DNA of 64,000 nt, from positions 310,001-374,000 of the forward strand of contig CALSPH010000002.1 in the NCBI GenBank assembly GCA_943788195.1, in the 5' to 3' direction. The notes under the pieces were generated by a model, which worked only from the letters and a program-made list of their open reading frames with translations, made no database searches and was not told the DNA's origin. This DNA is from an uncultured Bacteroidia bacterium. GTDB taxonomy: Bacteria > Bacteroidota > Bacteroidia > NS11-12g > UBA955. Positions within the stretch are counted from its first letter, which is position 1. Each line of letters opens with the position of its first letter. The position numbers and the translations under genes were made by a program. Shown piece after piece: positions 1-9,838 of the stretch.

Positions 1-1
1 A

Positions 2-1135
2 ATTGTTATGATTTCTGGCCATGGCACAATTGATACTGCTGTTGAAGCAACCAAAAAGGGAGCTTATGATTTCATAACTAAGCCACCAGACTTAAATCGC
101 TTACTTATCACCATTCGGAATGCACTAGATAAAACTAATCTAGTAACGGAAACTAAAATTCTCAAACGTAGAGTTAATAAGACTAAAAGCATTTTAGGTA
201 AAACGCCTGCCATTGAAAAGATAAAACAAACCATTGAAAAAGTGGCTCCTACAGAAGCAAGAGTATTAATTACTGGAGCCAATGGAACAGGAAAGGAACT
301 AATTGCAAGATGGATTCATGAGAAAAGTGTACGAGGCTCCCATTCATTGATAGAGGTGAACTGTGCAGCAATTCCCAGTGAACTAATTGAAAGTGAACTA
401 TTTGGTCATGAGAAAGGTAGTTTTACTTCTGCGGTCAAACAACGTATTGGTAAATTTGAATTAGCCGATAATGGAACCTTGTTTCTTGATGAGGTAGGCG
501 ACATGAGCTTAGCTGCTCAGGCCAAAGTTCTTCGAGCTATTCAGGAAGGTACCATCGCACGAGTTGGAGGTGACAAGGAAATAAACGTGAATGTGAGGGT
601 TATAGCGGCAACGAATAAAAACCTTCTAGAAGAAATTGAAAAGGGGAATTTTAGACTTGATCTATATCATAGACTTGGGGTGATTTTAATACACAACCCT
701 ACACTGAATGAAAGAGAAGAAGACATCCCTGTTATTGCTGAAAAGTTCATTGCTGAGATTTGTGAAGACAACGGGATACCAAAAAAAGAATTCACCAAAG
801 AAGGATTTGATGCATTAAAACAAATCAAGTGGACAGGTAATATCCGTGAACTACGTAATGTGATTGAACGCATGGTAATCCTATGTGGCAGCAAAATAAG
901 TGCGGATGATGTGTTCAACAACGCAAATCCAGCAGCTCGAATTCATGAGGGCATGAATAGCGTGGATGAATTCGAAAAGTTTCAAGAATTTAAAGACTTT
1001 GCCGAAAAACTCTTCATAAAGAAAAAGCTTGAAGACAACAATTGGAATGTTGCCAAAACTGCTCAGGAAATAGACATTCAGCGCAGTCATCTATATAATA
1101 AAATTGAGAAGTTTGGTTTAAAGCGAACCAGCTGA
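2..1135 (+). CDS. Sigma-54-dependent response regulator, NtrC family (5' truncated)
   Basis: The 5' end lies outside the window; the reading frame is already open at base 2. The visible part starts in the end of a receiver domain, where the conserved Lys-Pro (FITKP) is about 24 residues after the first internal Met. Numbering from that Met, an AAA+ sigma-54 interaction domain follows, with Walker A GANGTGKE near 90-97 and Walker B LFLDEVGD near 158-165. A Fis-type helix-turn-helix occupies roughly the last 40 residues. The sigma-54 contact loop reads GSFTSA instead of GAFTGA. The family activates RpoN promoters after phosphorylation by a sensor kinase, which is not visible here. The stop overlaps the next start by one base, so the two genes are probably co-transcribed. 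Confidence 0.93.
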   Translation: MVMISGHGTIDTAVEATKKGAYDFITKPPDLNRLLITIRNALDKTNLVTETKILKRRVNKTKSILGKTPAIEKIKQTIEKVAPTEARVLITGANGTGKELIARWIHEKSVRGSHSLIEVNCAAIPSELIESELFGHEKGSFTSAVKQRIGKFELADNGTLFLDEVGDMSLAAQAKVLRAIQEGTIARVGGDKEINVNVRVIAATNKNLLEEIEKGNFRLDLYHRLGVILIHNPTLNEREEDIPVIAEKFIAEICEDNGIPKKEFTKEGFDALKQIKWTGNIRELRNVIERMVILCGSKISADDVFNNANPAARIHEGMNSVDEFEKFQEFKDFAEKLFIKKKLEDNNWNVAKTAQEIDIQRSHLYNKIEKFGLKRTS

Positions 1136-2076
1136 TGCGTATCGGCAATTCCATAGCCGAAGCTAAGAAGCACTTAGACCTAAACGGAATTGTTGCAATT
1201 CCAACTGAAACAGTTTATGGATTGGCGGCTTGCGCATTGAATGATGAAGCCATTCTCAAAGTATTTAAAGCAAAAAACAGGCCTCATTTTGATCCACTGA
1301 TTGTGCATGTTGCCAATGGTACTGAGGCTAAGAAATATGCTGAGATTCCAACAAAACTGCAGCCATTAGCAAATGAACTTTGGCCTGGACCATTGACATT
1401 GTTATTGATCAAAAAACCAATGATCTCGGATTTGGTCACTGCAGGTAGTGATTTCGTTGCCCTCCGAGTGCCTAAGCACGCTTTAACGCAAACACTTCTT
1501 AGTCAACTGAATTACCCATTGGTGGCTCCTAGTGCAAACCCCTTTGGATATGTTAGTCCAACTACTGCTCAACATGTAGCCAAAAACCTCACATCTGTAG
1601 ATTATATTTTAGATGGTGGTGCATGCGAACATGGAATTGAATCAACCATCATTGGTTTAGAACAGAATCAAATTTTCGTGTACCGATTAGGCTCCACCTC
1701 ATTGGAAGAAATTGAGCGGATATGTAATGAACCAGTCCAGCTGAAAATTCAAAACAACAGCAACCCGAAAGCACCTGGGATGCTCGACAAGCACTATTCA
1801 CCAAAATGTCGCCTAAGTATATATAAACCAGAAAAAGATGCAGCAGACCGCACGGGAAAGGCTTTAATTTGGTATGGAGAGGATGCACCTATAGGATATG
1901 AGAACGTATACTTTCTTAGCAAGGAAAAGTCATTGGATGAAGCGGCAAAGAACTTATTTGCCATTCTTAGAGATTTGGATGAAAATCAATGGAGCAAGGC
2001 AGAAATTAATCTGGTACCAAATCAAGGTATTGGCAGAGCGATTAACGATCGCATTAAACGTGCCTGTGTAATTTAA
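1135..2076 (+). CDS. tsaC: L-threonylcarbamoyladenylate synthase, Sua5 type
   Basis: Makes threonylcarbamoyl-AMP from threonine, bicarbonate and ATP, the first step of t6A37 modification of ANN-decoding tRNAs in the cytoplasm. The YrdC fold occupies roughly residues 1-200, with ETVYGLAA, KAKNRPHFDPLIVHV, PGPLTLLL and PLVAPSAN motifs. A linker with PGMLDKHYSP and a C-terminal Sua5 domain follow. At 313 residues it is the long Sua5 form, not the short TsaC form of about 190 residues. The start ATG overlaps the previous TGA. The end overlaps the convergent gldB stop by 4 bases. Family assignment is secure; translational coupling to the regulator is inferred from the overlap only. Confidence 0.93.
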   Translation: MRIGNSIAEAKKHLDLNGIVAIPTETVYGLAACALNDEAILKVFKAKNRPHFDPLIVHVANGTEAKKYAEIPTKLQPLANELWPGPLTLLLIKKPMISDLVTAGSDFVALRVPKHALTQTLLSQLNYPLVAPSANPFGYVSPTTAQHVAKNLTSVDYILDGGACEHGIESTIIGLEQNQIFVYRLGSTSLEEIERICNEPVQLKIQNNSNPKAPGMLDKHYSPKCRLSIYKPEKDAADRTGKALIWYGEDAPIGYENVYFLSKEKSLDEAAKNLFAILRDLDENQWSKAEINLVPNQGIGRAINDRIKRACVI

Positions 2077-3101
2077 GGCTTGTATTTAGCCTTTTTTAAT
2101 ATTTCTTCTGGGCTAAACTTGTGGAGCAAATTAAAGCTATTCTCCTCCCCTGTTTCTTCCATGTATTTTTTAAGAATTTGATAACCCGCAAATATTGCAA
2201 TCCGAGGGGGGGCGCCATCAGCAACTCCAGAACGAATGCTTGATGGAGCTTCCCCTATCAAAGGGCGATACTTTTTATACTCACTCTCAAACAGCAATTC
2301 CTCCTTAATTAAATATTGCCAAATATTCTTCTCTTCTTTTAGCGCCCACTCCCATTGCTCTTTACTGTACTCAAATAACTTATATTCTTCTCTACAAGGC
2401 ATCAACCTACTCAATTCATAAATCTTTGCAGCTTCAATTAACATCATCGCCAACATGTTGTTCGGCTTATCTTTTTCAAAAAGAACAAATTCCCTTCTTA
2501 CCAATTCCCTTCCCACATTTTGAACTAAATAATCTTTTGTGTAATACGCGTATTTAAATTGGGGATAGAACTGCGGATATGCTTCAAAATCACTCCCTAA
2601 ATACATATCAAGATCTACAAGTATATTGGAGTCATTATAAATCCATGCATTGAAACCGGCAAAACCACTGTAACACGTATTAATTTTAGGGAATATTCGT
2701 TTTGGGTATCTAAGTTTATAATATCTACTCAATATGTTCAATTCTTTTCTAATTAGGCTGAAATCTCCCATTTCTTGAATAATCCGTTTTCTTATTTCTT
2801 GGTTTTGAGCGCTATTTATATGGCGGAAAATATTTTGGTCAAAATCTGGATGCGTTCTATTTATACTATAAATCTTATCTAAATATAACCTATAAAAATT
2901 GCTATCAACTTCTTCTATCTTTTTTAAGCCCTCTACCAACCTCTTAGGGTTGTTCAATCCATAAAAAGAACTATCAAAACGATATATTTCGCTATGCGCA
3001 TCTACCTCCTCAATCGCTTTATGATTGCAATCATTACAAGAAAAAAAAGCGACTGCAATTAATAGTAAAGCGAAGTATGGAATATTTTTTGTGTATTTCA
3101 T
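2073..3101 (-). CDS. gldB: Gliding motility lipoprotein GldB
   Basis: Resembles GldB, a lipoprotein needed for gliding and T9SS function in Flavobacterium. I start it at the ATG at 3101 because this places a clean lipoprotein signal at the N-terminus, with lipobox AFFSC and Cys22. The longer frame back to 3173 would run into the divergent gene at 3139. The diagnostic GldB end is present: a PPRIAIFAGYQILKKYM segment close to the C-terminus, as in other GldB proteins. Length, 342 residues, is normal. It is convergent with the Sua5 gene and divergent from the barrel gene at 3139, leaving 37 bases for two promoters. The gldC gene that often accompanies gldB is not in this window. Confidence 0.85.
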   Translation of the reverse strand: MKYTKNIPYFALLLIAVAFFSCNDCNHKAIEEVDAHSEIYRFDSSFYGLNNPKRLVEGLKKIEEVDSNFYRLYLDKIYSINRTHPDFDQNIFRHINSAQNQEIRKRIIQEMGDFSLIRKELNILSRYYKLRYPKRIFPKINTCYSGFAGFNAWIYNDSNILVDLDMYLGSDFEAYPQFYPQFKYAYYTKDYLVQNVGRELVRREFVLFEKDKPNNMLAMMLIEAAKIYELSRLMPCREEYKLFEYSKEQWEWALKEEKNIWQYLIKEELLFESEYKKYRPLIGEAPSSIRSGVADGAPPRIAIFAGYQILKKYMEETGEENSFNLLHKFSPEEILKKAKYKP

Positions 3102-3138
3102 CAAATTATAGAACTTTGCAAAAATCAATAAGATAACT

Positions 3139-3894
3139 ATGACAAACAAGAAAAATTGCCTACTCATACTCATTTTTTTATTTTCAATCGGATTAGTGGC
3201 ACAAGACGCTGCTCCTGCTAAAAAAACTCAATTTGGATTTCGAGCGAGTCCTAACCTTACCTGGAGTAAAATTAAGTCTGGACCAGTTGAAGGAGACGGT
3301 ACTGGATTAGGATTTTCTTATGGTTTAATGGCTGATTACAATTTTAGTCAAAACTATTTCCTAAGTTTTGAAGCCTTAGTTACATCTATGCGTAATAAAA
3401 TTGTATCCAAAGACAGTTTATACCAAGGAGACCAGGGCGTTGGAGCTTACTACACCAATGTGAAGCAAGATTATAAACTTCAATATCTTCAAATTCCTGT
3501 TTCTTTGAAAATGAAGACCAATTACATCAATGGCATGAGATATTACTTTCAAGCTGGATTAGCTCCAGGTTTTTTGATTTCTAGAAATGTAACTACATCT
3601 GCTAGTCCAGCTCTTCGCAAAGAAGGAGAATGGTATTCACCTAATGCATCGGATAATGATAAAGGAGATTTTCAAGAAGATCCGAGCAATCCAGAATCAC
3701 AAGCATTTACAAATAATGTTGGTTTATTCCGAGTACCTTTAATTATTGGTGCTGGTTTTGAATATAAATTATCGGGAAACACCGCATTAACCGCTGGCCT
3801 ACGATGGGACAACGGATTTACTGATATTTATCGTGATAAGAATACCGTAGGAATCAACAACTATTTAGGACTTTCTGTAGGTATTTTATTTTAA
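3139..3894 (+). CDS. Outer-membrane beta-barrel protein (PF13568-like)
   Basis: A 251-residue protein with a signal peptide ending near LVAQ (residues 18-21), then alternating amphipathic strands typical of the small porin-like barrels of Bacteroidota, starting FGFRASPNLTWSKI and ending with an aromatic residue (GILF). The fold is a prediction from pattern; the role is unknown. The T9SS barrel PorT has a similar size, but its usual N-terminal sequence is not recognisable, so I do not call it PorT. The gap to nadE is only 4 bases, so the two are probably one transcript. Confidence 0.75.
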   Translation: MTNKKNCLLILIFLFSIGLVAQDAAPAKKTQFGFRASPNLTWSKIKSGPVEGDGTGLGFSYGLMADYNFSQNYFLSFEALVTSMRNKIVSKDSLYQGDQGVGAYYTNVKQDYKLQYLQIPVSLKMKTNYINGMRYYFQAGLAPGFLISRNVTTSASPALRKEGEWYSPNASDNDKGDFQEDPSNPESQAFTNNVGLFRVPLIIGAGFEYKLSGNTALTAGLRWDNGFTDIYRDKNTVGINNYLGLSVGILF

Positions 3895-3898
3895 GTAT

Positions 3899-5524
3899 AT
3901 GCGCTACATGCTCTGCCAAACTGACCCCATAGTTGGGGACATTGAGGGCAACAAAACGAAAATTCTCGCCGATATTAACCAAGCTAGAAACGAAAATTGC
4001 GATTTTGTAATATTTCCAGAACTTAGCATTTGCGGTTATCCACCGGATGACCTTTTAGATTATTCCTCCTTTGTAGATCGATGTGAAAATGCTATTAATG
4101 AAATAGCTCTTCAAAGCAAAGGTATCACTATCATTATAGGCGGCATAGAACGTAATAAAGGCGTGGGTCGCAAACTATTTAACACCGCGTTTATCCTACA
4201 AAATGGATTGATCATTGAGCGTATACATAAAACATTACTACCCACATATGATATTTTTACTGAGCATAGGTATTTTGAAGCCAATGCGGAATTCAAACTA
4301 ATTTCAATCAATGGGTTACAAATTGCAGTGAGTATTTGTGAAGATTTATGGGACAGGCATAATTCATTTGAATATATCCAAAGTCCAGTTAACCAACTTG
4401 CTAAATTAAAACCAGATTTGCATATTAATATTTGCGCATCGCCTTTCCATTTAACAAAATTTAAGAAACGTCAAGAAGTTATTGAAGATTGTGTTGCAAG
4501 ACAGGATTGTCCTCTCATCTATTTAAACCAATCCGCAGCACACACTGGCATTTTATTCGACGGTGATAGTGGGGTGTATAATAAACAAGCCCAGAAAGTG
4601 TTGGATTTGCCTCTTTTTCAAGAGGCTACGGCCATATATGACGATGCTGTTCACAATGTACCCATACAAGACCATGACTATGATGATGACATGGCTATAC
4701 TTTATCAAGCATTGGTTTTTGGTATTCGATCCTACTTTGAGAAAATGGGTTTTGCTAAAAAGGCACTACTCGGAAGCAGTGGAGGTATTGATTCAGCGGT
4801 CATTCAAGCATTAGGGAGTGCTGCGCTTGGGGCAGAAAATGTACTAGCCGTGCTTATGCCTTCAGAATTTAGCAGTGATGGTAGTATTACAGATGCGGAA
4901 AAACTTAGTAAAATATTAGGCAACCCCTATGAAATATTGCCAATTAAGAACGCCTACGACAGCATACTGAACATTGTTCAACCCATCTTTAAGGACACTC
5001 CTTTCTCTGTTGCCGAAGAGAATATTCAAGCACGTAGTAGAGGGCTCATACTAATGGCAATAAGTAATAAAACTGGAAGATTCTTGCTAAACACTAGTAA
5101 TAAAAGCGAGATGGCTGTAGGCTATACTACTTTGTATGGCGATATGTGTGGAGGATTATGTGCTATTGGTGATGTATACAAAACGCAATTATATGAATTG
5201 GCTAAATACATCAATCGAAATGAGGAAATCATTCCATGGAGTATTATCAATAAGGCTCCGTCTGCTGAATTAAGACCTGATCAAAAGGACAGCGACTCTC
5301 TGCCTGAGTATAACCTATTGGATCAAATACTTGAATTGTATATAGAAGACCAGTTAGGGAAAGAGGAAATTATTCAATTAGGTTATGATTCACAGATCGT
5401 TAACCGAGTTGTTGATTTAGTAAATCGAAATGATTTTAAACGCTGGCAGGCTGCACCCGTGATTAAAGTAAGTACCAAGGATTTCTCTTATGGCCGAAAA
5501 ATGCCATTGGTTGCTAAGCACTAA
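3899..5524 (+). CDS. nadE: NAD+ synthase, glutamine-hydrolysing
   Basis: Amidates nicotinic acid adenine dinucleotide to NAD+ using ATP and glutamine-derived ammonia. The N-terminal nitrilase-type glutaminase domain shows the Glu-Lys-Cys triad: E41 in FPELSICGY, K111 in RIHKTLLP and C147 in SICEDLWD. The C-terminal synthetase domain shows the pyrophosphate loop SGGIDS at 294-299. At 541 residues it has the length of the short two-domain bacterial enzymes. It follows the barrel gene by 4 bases. The ATG was chosen because the nitrilase fold begins at once after it. A nearby gldB is a frequent arrangement in gliding Bacteroidota; here gldB is on the opposite strand. Confidence 0.95.
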   Translation: MRYMLCQTDPIVGDIEGNKTKILADINQARNENCDFVIFPELSICGYPPDDLLDYSSFVDRCENAINEIALQSKGITIIIGGIERNKGVGRKLFNTAFILQNGLIIERIHKTLLPTYDIFTEHRYFEANAEFKLISINGLQIAVSICEDLWDRHNSFEYIQSPVNQLAKLKPDLHINICASPFHLTKFKKRQEVIEDCVARQDCPLIYLNQSAAHTGILFDGDSGVYNKQAQKVLDLPLFQEATAIYDDAVHNVPIQDHDYDDDMAILYQALVFGIRSYFEKMGFAKKALLGSSGGIDSAVIQALGSAALGAENVLAVLMPSEFSSDGSITDAEKLSKILGNPYEILPIKNAYDSILNIVQPIFKDTPFSVAEENIQARSRGLILMAISNKTGRFLLNTSNKSEMAVGYTTLYGDMCGGLCAIGDVYKTQLYELAKYINRNEEIIPWSIINKAPSAELRPDQKDSDSLPEYNLLDQILELYIEDQLGKEEIIQLGYDSQIVNRVVDLVNRNDFKRWQAAPVIKVSTKDFSYGRKMPLVAKH

Positions 5525-5550
5525 TAAATCTGTTTAAATATTTTTCTTAT

Positions 5551-5724
5551 TTAACTAACAAACAAATGTTGATGTTTTACATTTAGTAAAAGTTCCTTCG
5601 CCAAAACTGAAAGTTTATCCTCAAAATCAGACTCTACCGAAAGTCCTTCACTAGCAATCTTTTTGCGCTGTTTAACGATAGATTCTTTCTCAGACTCATC
5701 GATTAACAGGTTGATATTGTTCAT
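5551..5724 (-). CDS. Small hypothetical protein (57 residues)
   Basis: A short charged frame, MNNINLLIDESEKES at the N-terminus, rich in Lys, Glu and Leu, probably helical, with no signal peptide or membrane segment and no family I recognise. I prefer the ATG at 5724 to the GTG at 5736. A TAATTTTG box lies about 20 bases upstream on the minus strand, matching the Bacteroidota -7 consensus, which slightly supports expression. It fills an otherwise gene-free gap between nadE and the cytochrome. It may equally be chance coding. Confidence 0.4.
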   Translation of the reverse strand: MNNINLLIDESEKESIVKQRKKIASEGLSVESDFEDKLSVLAKELLLNVKHQHLFVS

Positions 5725-5806
5725 TTCAATTGACACACCTCAAAATTAAACAAAAAATAGCACAATACACCTTAAGTTTTCAACAAATAAGTACTTTTTA
5801 GTAAAA

Positions 5807-8338
5807 ATGGGCTGTATAAGTGCCCCCAAGCAAGCTGCTTTAATATGCTATATTTACAAAGTGAAAACCCCTCTTAAATTACTTATCCTAGCCTTAATCC
5901 TTGTGGTTATTGGGATATTTATTAAGAATAGCTATGCCAAACAAGAGGAAAAGATGAGTGCAGCGCATTCTAAAAAAGTTGAGCACCATACTGCATCCTT
6001 TTTAAAAGCAAGCACAAATAATTGCACGCAATGTCATGAAGGAATAGAAGACATTAGAAACAATGAATCTGGTATGATGCAGGCCATATTGAAAAAGGCA
6101 AAAATATCTGGATTCGAAGGAAATGATTGTATCATCTGCCACGGGGGCAACCCCAATACGAATAATAAAAATCTGGCACATCAAGGTTCTCCTATATACT
6201 TCAAGGAGAACAAAGGACCAAAAGCATTTTACCCAGACCCGGGTAGTCCTTGGATTAATGAAAACACGTGCGGTATGTGTCACCAAGAACAAGTTGCGGT
6301 TCAATTTAATTCATTGATGGCTACCGAGGCAGGCAAGATTCAAGGTTCACAGTGGGGTTTTGGAGCGCCCAATGGATATAATCATGATTGGGCCAATTTT
6401 GATGTGGAAGAGAAACCCATTCATAAACGATTGGGTACGGAGGTGTACAAAAAATATATGCAACAACTTCAGGAAGCCGAACCACAAGTGTTTCCAAAAA
6501 AAATGCATGAACTGCCAAAAGCACCTACCAAAGACGAGGTAGAGAAAAATCCAAGTTTAGCAATGTTTACCTATATCCGACAGGAATGCCAACGTTGTCA
6601 CACAGCAAGTAAAGGAAGAGAAAAAGTAGGTGAGTTTAGAGGTATAGGTTGCAGTAGTTGCCATATTCCATACTCCAGCAAGGGTTACTACGAAGGAAAA
6701 GATAAGCAAATAGACAAAAGCAAGCCTGGGCACATTCTAGTGCATAATTTACAAGGCACCCGAGAATGCGTGGTGAGTGTAAACAATAAATCATATACTG
6801 GCATTCCTTCTAAAACCTGTGTTACCTGCCACAACCGCGGAAGGAGAATTGGTCCATCGTTTATGGGTTTAATGGAAACCGCATATAAGTCGCCATTTAT
6901 GTCTTATGGAGAAGATCAAGAACAGGTAATGGGCAAGAATTACTTACACCTGCATGCCGATTTACATAAAGACATTGGTATGCTTTGTCAAGATTGCCAT
7001 ACCAGCCAAGATGTGCACAGCGATGGGCTTCTTGCAGGCACCACGATGGCCCCTGTTGAAATCGAATGTCAAGATTGCCATGGCACCCCTAATAAATACC
7101 CTTGGGAACTTCCTATTGGGTATGGAGATGAGGTTACCGGTTCTGTACCAGCAACGGGTAAAGGACGTGGCGTAGCAGACTCCTTTGCAGCTTATTTAAG
7201 AAAAGGCACCGTATACCCTAAAGAAGATGGTTATTTGCTGTCTGCAAGAGGAAACCCAATCCCCAAAATGGTTAAAAAGGGCAATAAGGTGCTCTTGCAT
7301 AGTGCAGGTGGGAAAGATTTTCTATTCTCACCATTAAAAACCCTGCTCAAAGAAGATAAGCTAAGTGAAGATGCAAAAATTGCGATGGTTAGTATCGATG
7401 GACATATAGACAATTTGGAATGCTATGCTTGCCATGATGATTGGGCTCCACAATGTTATGGATGCCATATAAAAGTAGATTATTCTGGAGATGATAAAAA
7501 AACAGATTGGGTGGCTACAACAACGGATCCGGATAAAAATGGATTAGCTTCTGACGCCAAACTCAACTTAACTAAATTTCTAATTGAAGGAACCGTTACA
7601 GAACAAAGGAGTTATTTGAGATTTGAAGACCCGCCTTTAGCCGTGAACGGAGAACATCGCGTTAGCCCTTCAATACCCGGTTGTCAAACAACGGTAACTG
7701 TGATAGGAAAGGACGGGAAACCCCTTATTCTGAACAAGATATTTAGAATTAAGGACATGGAAAATGGTGGCACACATGGACAAAAAGCACTTGATATGGC
7801 CGTGTTACACCCGCATACCGTTTCTAAGAAAGGGCGCAGTTGTGAAAGTTGCCATGGCAACCCTAAAGCAATGGGATATGGCATTGCTGAAGGAAAGATA
7901 TTTTCAGATCCGTCTAAAGGATATGGCATAGATATAACCAATCCTGAAGGTGAATACATGGCGAAAAACTTTACAGAACAGATCAATGCCATACCAGATT
8001 TAGATCATGATTGGAGTCGCTTTGTTACTGAGGAAGGTGAGCAATTGCAAACTGTAGGACATCACTTAAGTGGTGAAAGACCACTGAACAATGCAGAACG
8101 TGCTAAACTAGATCGCAGAGGCACATGTAAATCTTGTCATAGCCTTGTTCCGGATAAAGATCCAGCAGCAGGACTGCTCTCTCATATAAAGGATGTAGGT
8201 GGAATAAAAATAGATACTGATTTACACAACAACATTCTGAAAAAGAGTATTCGCTTGACCGCATGGGTGCAAGCAATCCTCATCTTATTAGCCCTTTTCT
8301 TTATAGGCCGATTTATAGTAAAACGAATTAATAAGTAA
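5807..8338 (+). CDS. Membrane-anchored 12-haem c-type cytochrome
   Basis: A large multihaem cytochrome. Twelve CxxCH haem-binding motifs are visible, at residues 73, 108, 155, 261, 282, 338, 394, 421, 539, 550, 679 and 774 (numbered from the ATG at 5807). A hydrophobic segment near residues 22-42 anchors the N-terminus and another near 815-835 anchors the C-terminus, so the haem region should sit in the periplasm between two inner-membrane anchors. The first 18 residues look unlike a protein start; a GTG at 5861 begins directly before the hydrophobic segment and is a likely true start. No quinol oxidase, NrfA, or terminal reductase partner is adjacent, so the electron donor and acceptor are unknown. 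Electron transfer is a safe inference; the substrate is not. Confidence 0.88.
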   Translation: MGCISAPKQAALICYIYKVKTPLKLLILALILVVIGIFIKNSYAKQEEKMSAAHSKKVEHHTASFLKASTNNCTQCHEGIEDIRNNESGMMQAILKKAKISGFEGNDCIICHGGNPNTNNKNLAHQGSPIYFKENKGPKAFYPDPGSPWINENTCGMCHQEQVAVQFNSLMATEAGKIQGSQWGFGAPNGYNHDWANFDVEEKPIHKRLGTEVYKKYMQQLQEAEPQVFPKKMHELPKAPTKDEVEKNPSLAMFTYIRQECQRCHTASKGREKVGEFRGIGCSSCHIPYSSKGYYEGKDKQIDKSKPGHILVHNLQGTRECVVSVNNKSYTGIPSKTCVTCHNRGRRIGPSFMGLMETAYKSPFMSYGEDQEQVMGKNYLHLHADLHKDIGMLCQDCHTSQDVHSDGLLAGTTMAPVEIECQDCHGTPNKYPWELPIGYGDEVTGSVPATGKGRGVADSFAAYLRKGTVYPKEDGYLLSARGNPIPKMVKKGNKVLLHSAGGKDFLFSPLKTLLKEDKLSEDAKIAMVSIDGHIDNLECYACHDDWAPQCYGCHIKVDYSGDDKKTDWVATTTDPDKNGLASDAKLNLTKFLIEGTVTEQRSYLRFEDPPLAVNGEHRVSPSIPGCQTTVTVIGKDGKPLILNKIFRIKDMENGGTHGQKALDMAVLHPHTVSKKGRSCESCHGNPKAMGYGIAEGKIFSDPSKGYGIDITNPEGEYMAKNFTEQINAIPDLDHDWSRFVTEEGEQLQTVGHHLSGERPLNNAERAKLDRRGTCKSCHSLVPDKDPAAGLLSHIKDVGGIKIDTDLHNNILKKSIRLTAWVQAILILLALFFIGRFIVKRINK

Positions 8339-8454
8339 CCGTAGAAATAAATCTAGGCATTTAGAAAAAATGTGGTTTTCAGAACTGACTGGATAACCCC
8401 ATGAGCTTGAATGATTCTTTTATCAAACATAGGAGGCTGCTAACATAAGAATCC

Positions 8455-9534
8455 TTATATCAACTGATTGATCATAACATCTGAGACTTCGTTCAAATGA
8501 AGTTTTAGTTCCAAATCGCTTTTAATTTTGGCAGTTCGTTGAGGAGTGCAATTGGCCAAAGCTGCAATGATTTGATCCTGCTCCGCTTCACTCTGAATCA
8601 ACTCTTCTACTGCTTCACGATTCAATATTAGATTAACTAAACTGATAAATTTAATTTTCACCAATCGCTTCCCTAAAAAATAGGATAGCGCACTTGTTTT
8701 ATAGACTACCACCTGTGGACATCCGATGAGTGCAGCTTCCAAAGTGGCGGTCCCACTGGTCACAATAGCTTTATCCGCAACCTTCAACAAGTCCCAAGTT
8801 TGCCCTTCGATAAGATTCGTCTCATTTATACTTGGGTCAATATTATAATAAACCTCTTTCTGTATTCCCGGAGCCTTTGCTATAACTGGATGACAGGCTC
8901 CCAGTTGATGTGCTACTTTCATCATGGTTGGCAACATACGTTCGATCTCCTGCTTTCTACTTCCGGGCAATAGTGCTAAAACGGGTTTATGCGCATTAAT
9001 CCCAAATTCAATATTGGAATATTCATATGAGCCAATTTCGGATAAGGTTGGATTGCCTACATAATAGGCTTCCTTAAATCCTTTGCCTCGAAAATAATCT
9101 TCTTCAAAGGGCAGAATACAATATAGATAATCCACCCGTTCTTTAATCTTTTTGATACGCCATTCTGCCCAAGCCCATATTTTAGGCGCAATGTAATAAT
9201 GAATTTCAATTTTACTCTGTTCCCGAATTCTTTTGGCCACGCGTAGATTAAAGCCCGATGAATCCACTAACAATAGTTTATCTGGATTGGACGCAATAAT
9301 ATCATCAACCACCTGATCCATGATCCACTTGAGCTTCTTTCGCTTTTTGAACACTTCCCAAAATCCCATTATGGCAATTTCCTTAAATGAAAATTGTATA
9401 TCAGCTCCTTGAGCCCGCATTTTCTCCCCTCCCATGCCTCTAAAAGAAATTGTCTCATTCACCTTTCTTAATTCAGAAATAAGATTTGCAGCGTGTAAAT
9501 CTCCAGATGCCTCTCCTGCGATTACATAAATCAT
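8455..9534 (-). CDS. lpxB: Lipid-A-disaccharide synthase
   Basis: Condenses UDP-2,3-diacylglucosamine with lipid X to the tetraacyl disaccharide of lipid A, at the inner membrane. The family N-terminus [12 protein letters not shown] is present, followed by RGMGGEKM and, in the GT-B C-terminal half, [15 protein letters not shown] and [10 protein letters not shown], which line the UDP-sugar site. I use the ATG at 9534; a longer frame would need a TTG inside the upstream gene. Length, 359 residues, is normal. It is the last gene of the minus-strand group surE-membrane protein-lpxB, with a 1-base gap to its upstream neighbour. Confidence 0.94.
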   Translation of the reverse strand: MIYVIAGEASGDLHAANLISELRKVNETISFRGMGGEKMRAQGADIQFSFKEIAIMGFWEVFKKRKKLKWIMDQVVDDIIASNPDKLLLVDSSGFNLRVAKRIREQSKIEIHYYIAPKIWAWAEWRIKKIKERVDYLYCILPFEEDYFRGKGFKEAYYVGNPTLSEIGSYEYSNIEFGINAHKPVLALLPGSRKQEIERMLPTMMKVAHQLGACHPVIAKAPGIQKEVYYNIDPSINETNLIEGQTWDLLKVADKAIVTSGTATLEAALIGCPQVVVYKTSALSYFLGKRLVKIKFISLVNLILNREAVEELIQSEAEQDQIIAALANCTPQRTAKIKSDLELKLHLNEVSDVMINQLI

Positions 9535-9535
9535 A

Positions 9536-9835
9536 TTAAGCAAAATATTTAATGTAGACGATTAAGATGCCGGTAAGTATCGTTGCTATAAAAACACCTC
9601 TTGCAATCAGTTCTTTTTTCAAAGCAATAAAGAGCATGAAAACAGCTAAGTTCAAAATTGCCCCTAAAGATAGTTTCTTACTCAACAAACCGGTGCTATA
9701 TGACGTTTCAATATATTCAAGAACTTCATAATTGGAATAATGCACCAAATAGATTCCCATTACAATAATGCAGGGGCAGATTAAACCTACCAGCACACCA
9801 ATTAACATTTTTGGAATCATTTCACTTGGCTTCAT
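9536..9835 (-). CDS. Small integral membrane protein between surE and lpxB
   Basis: A 99-residue protein with three hydrophobic segments, about residues 9-32, 55-72 and 79-97, and a short soluble loop after the first. No catalytic motif is visible. It lies 3 bases after surE and 1 base before lpxB on the same strand, so it is almost certainly part of that operon. A function in lipid A or envelope synthesis would be guesswork from context. Confidence 0.75.
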   Translation of the reverse strand: MKPSEMIPKMLIGVLVGLICPCIIVMGIYLVHYSNYEVLEYIETSYSTGLLSKKLSLGAILNLAVFMLFIALKKELIARGVFIATILTGILIVYIKYFA

Positions 9836-9838
9836 ATC

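Noticed and set aside
3102..3173. Longer gldB start at 3173
   Set aside because: It overlaps the divergent barrel gene and puts a second hydrophobic stretch before the lipoprotein signal.
3139..3894. PorT/SprT identity for the barrel protein
   Set aside because: Size fits, but the usual PorT sequence near the N-terminus is not visible; the generic class is safer.
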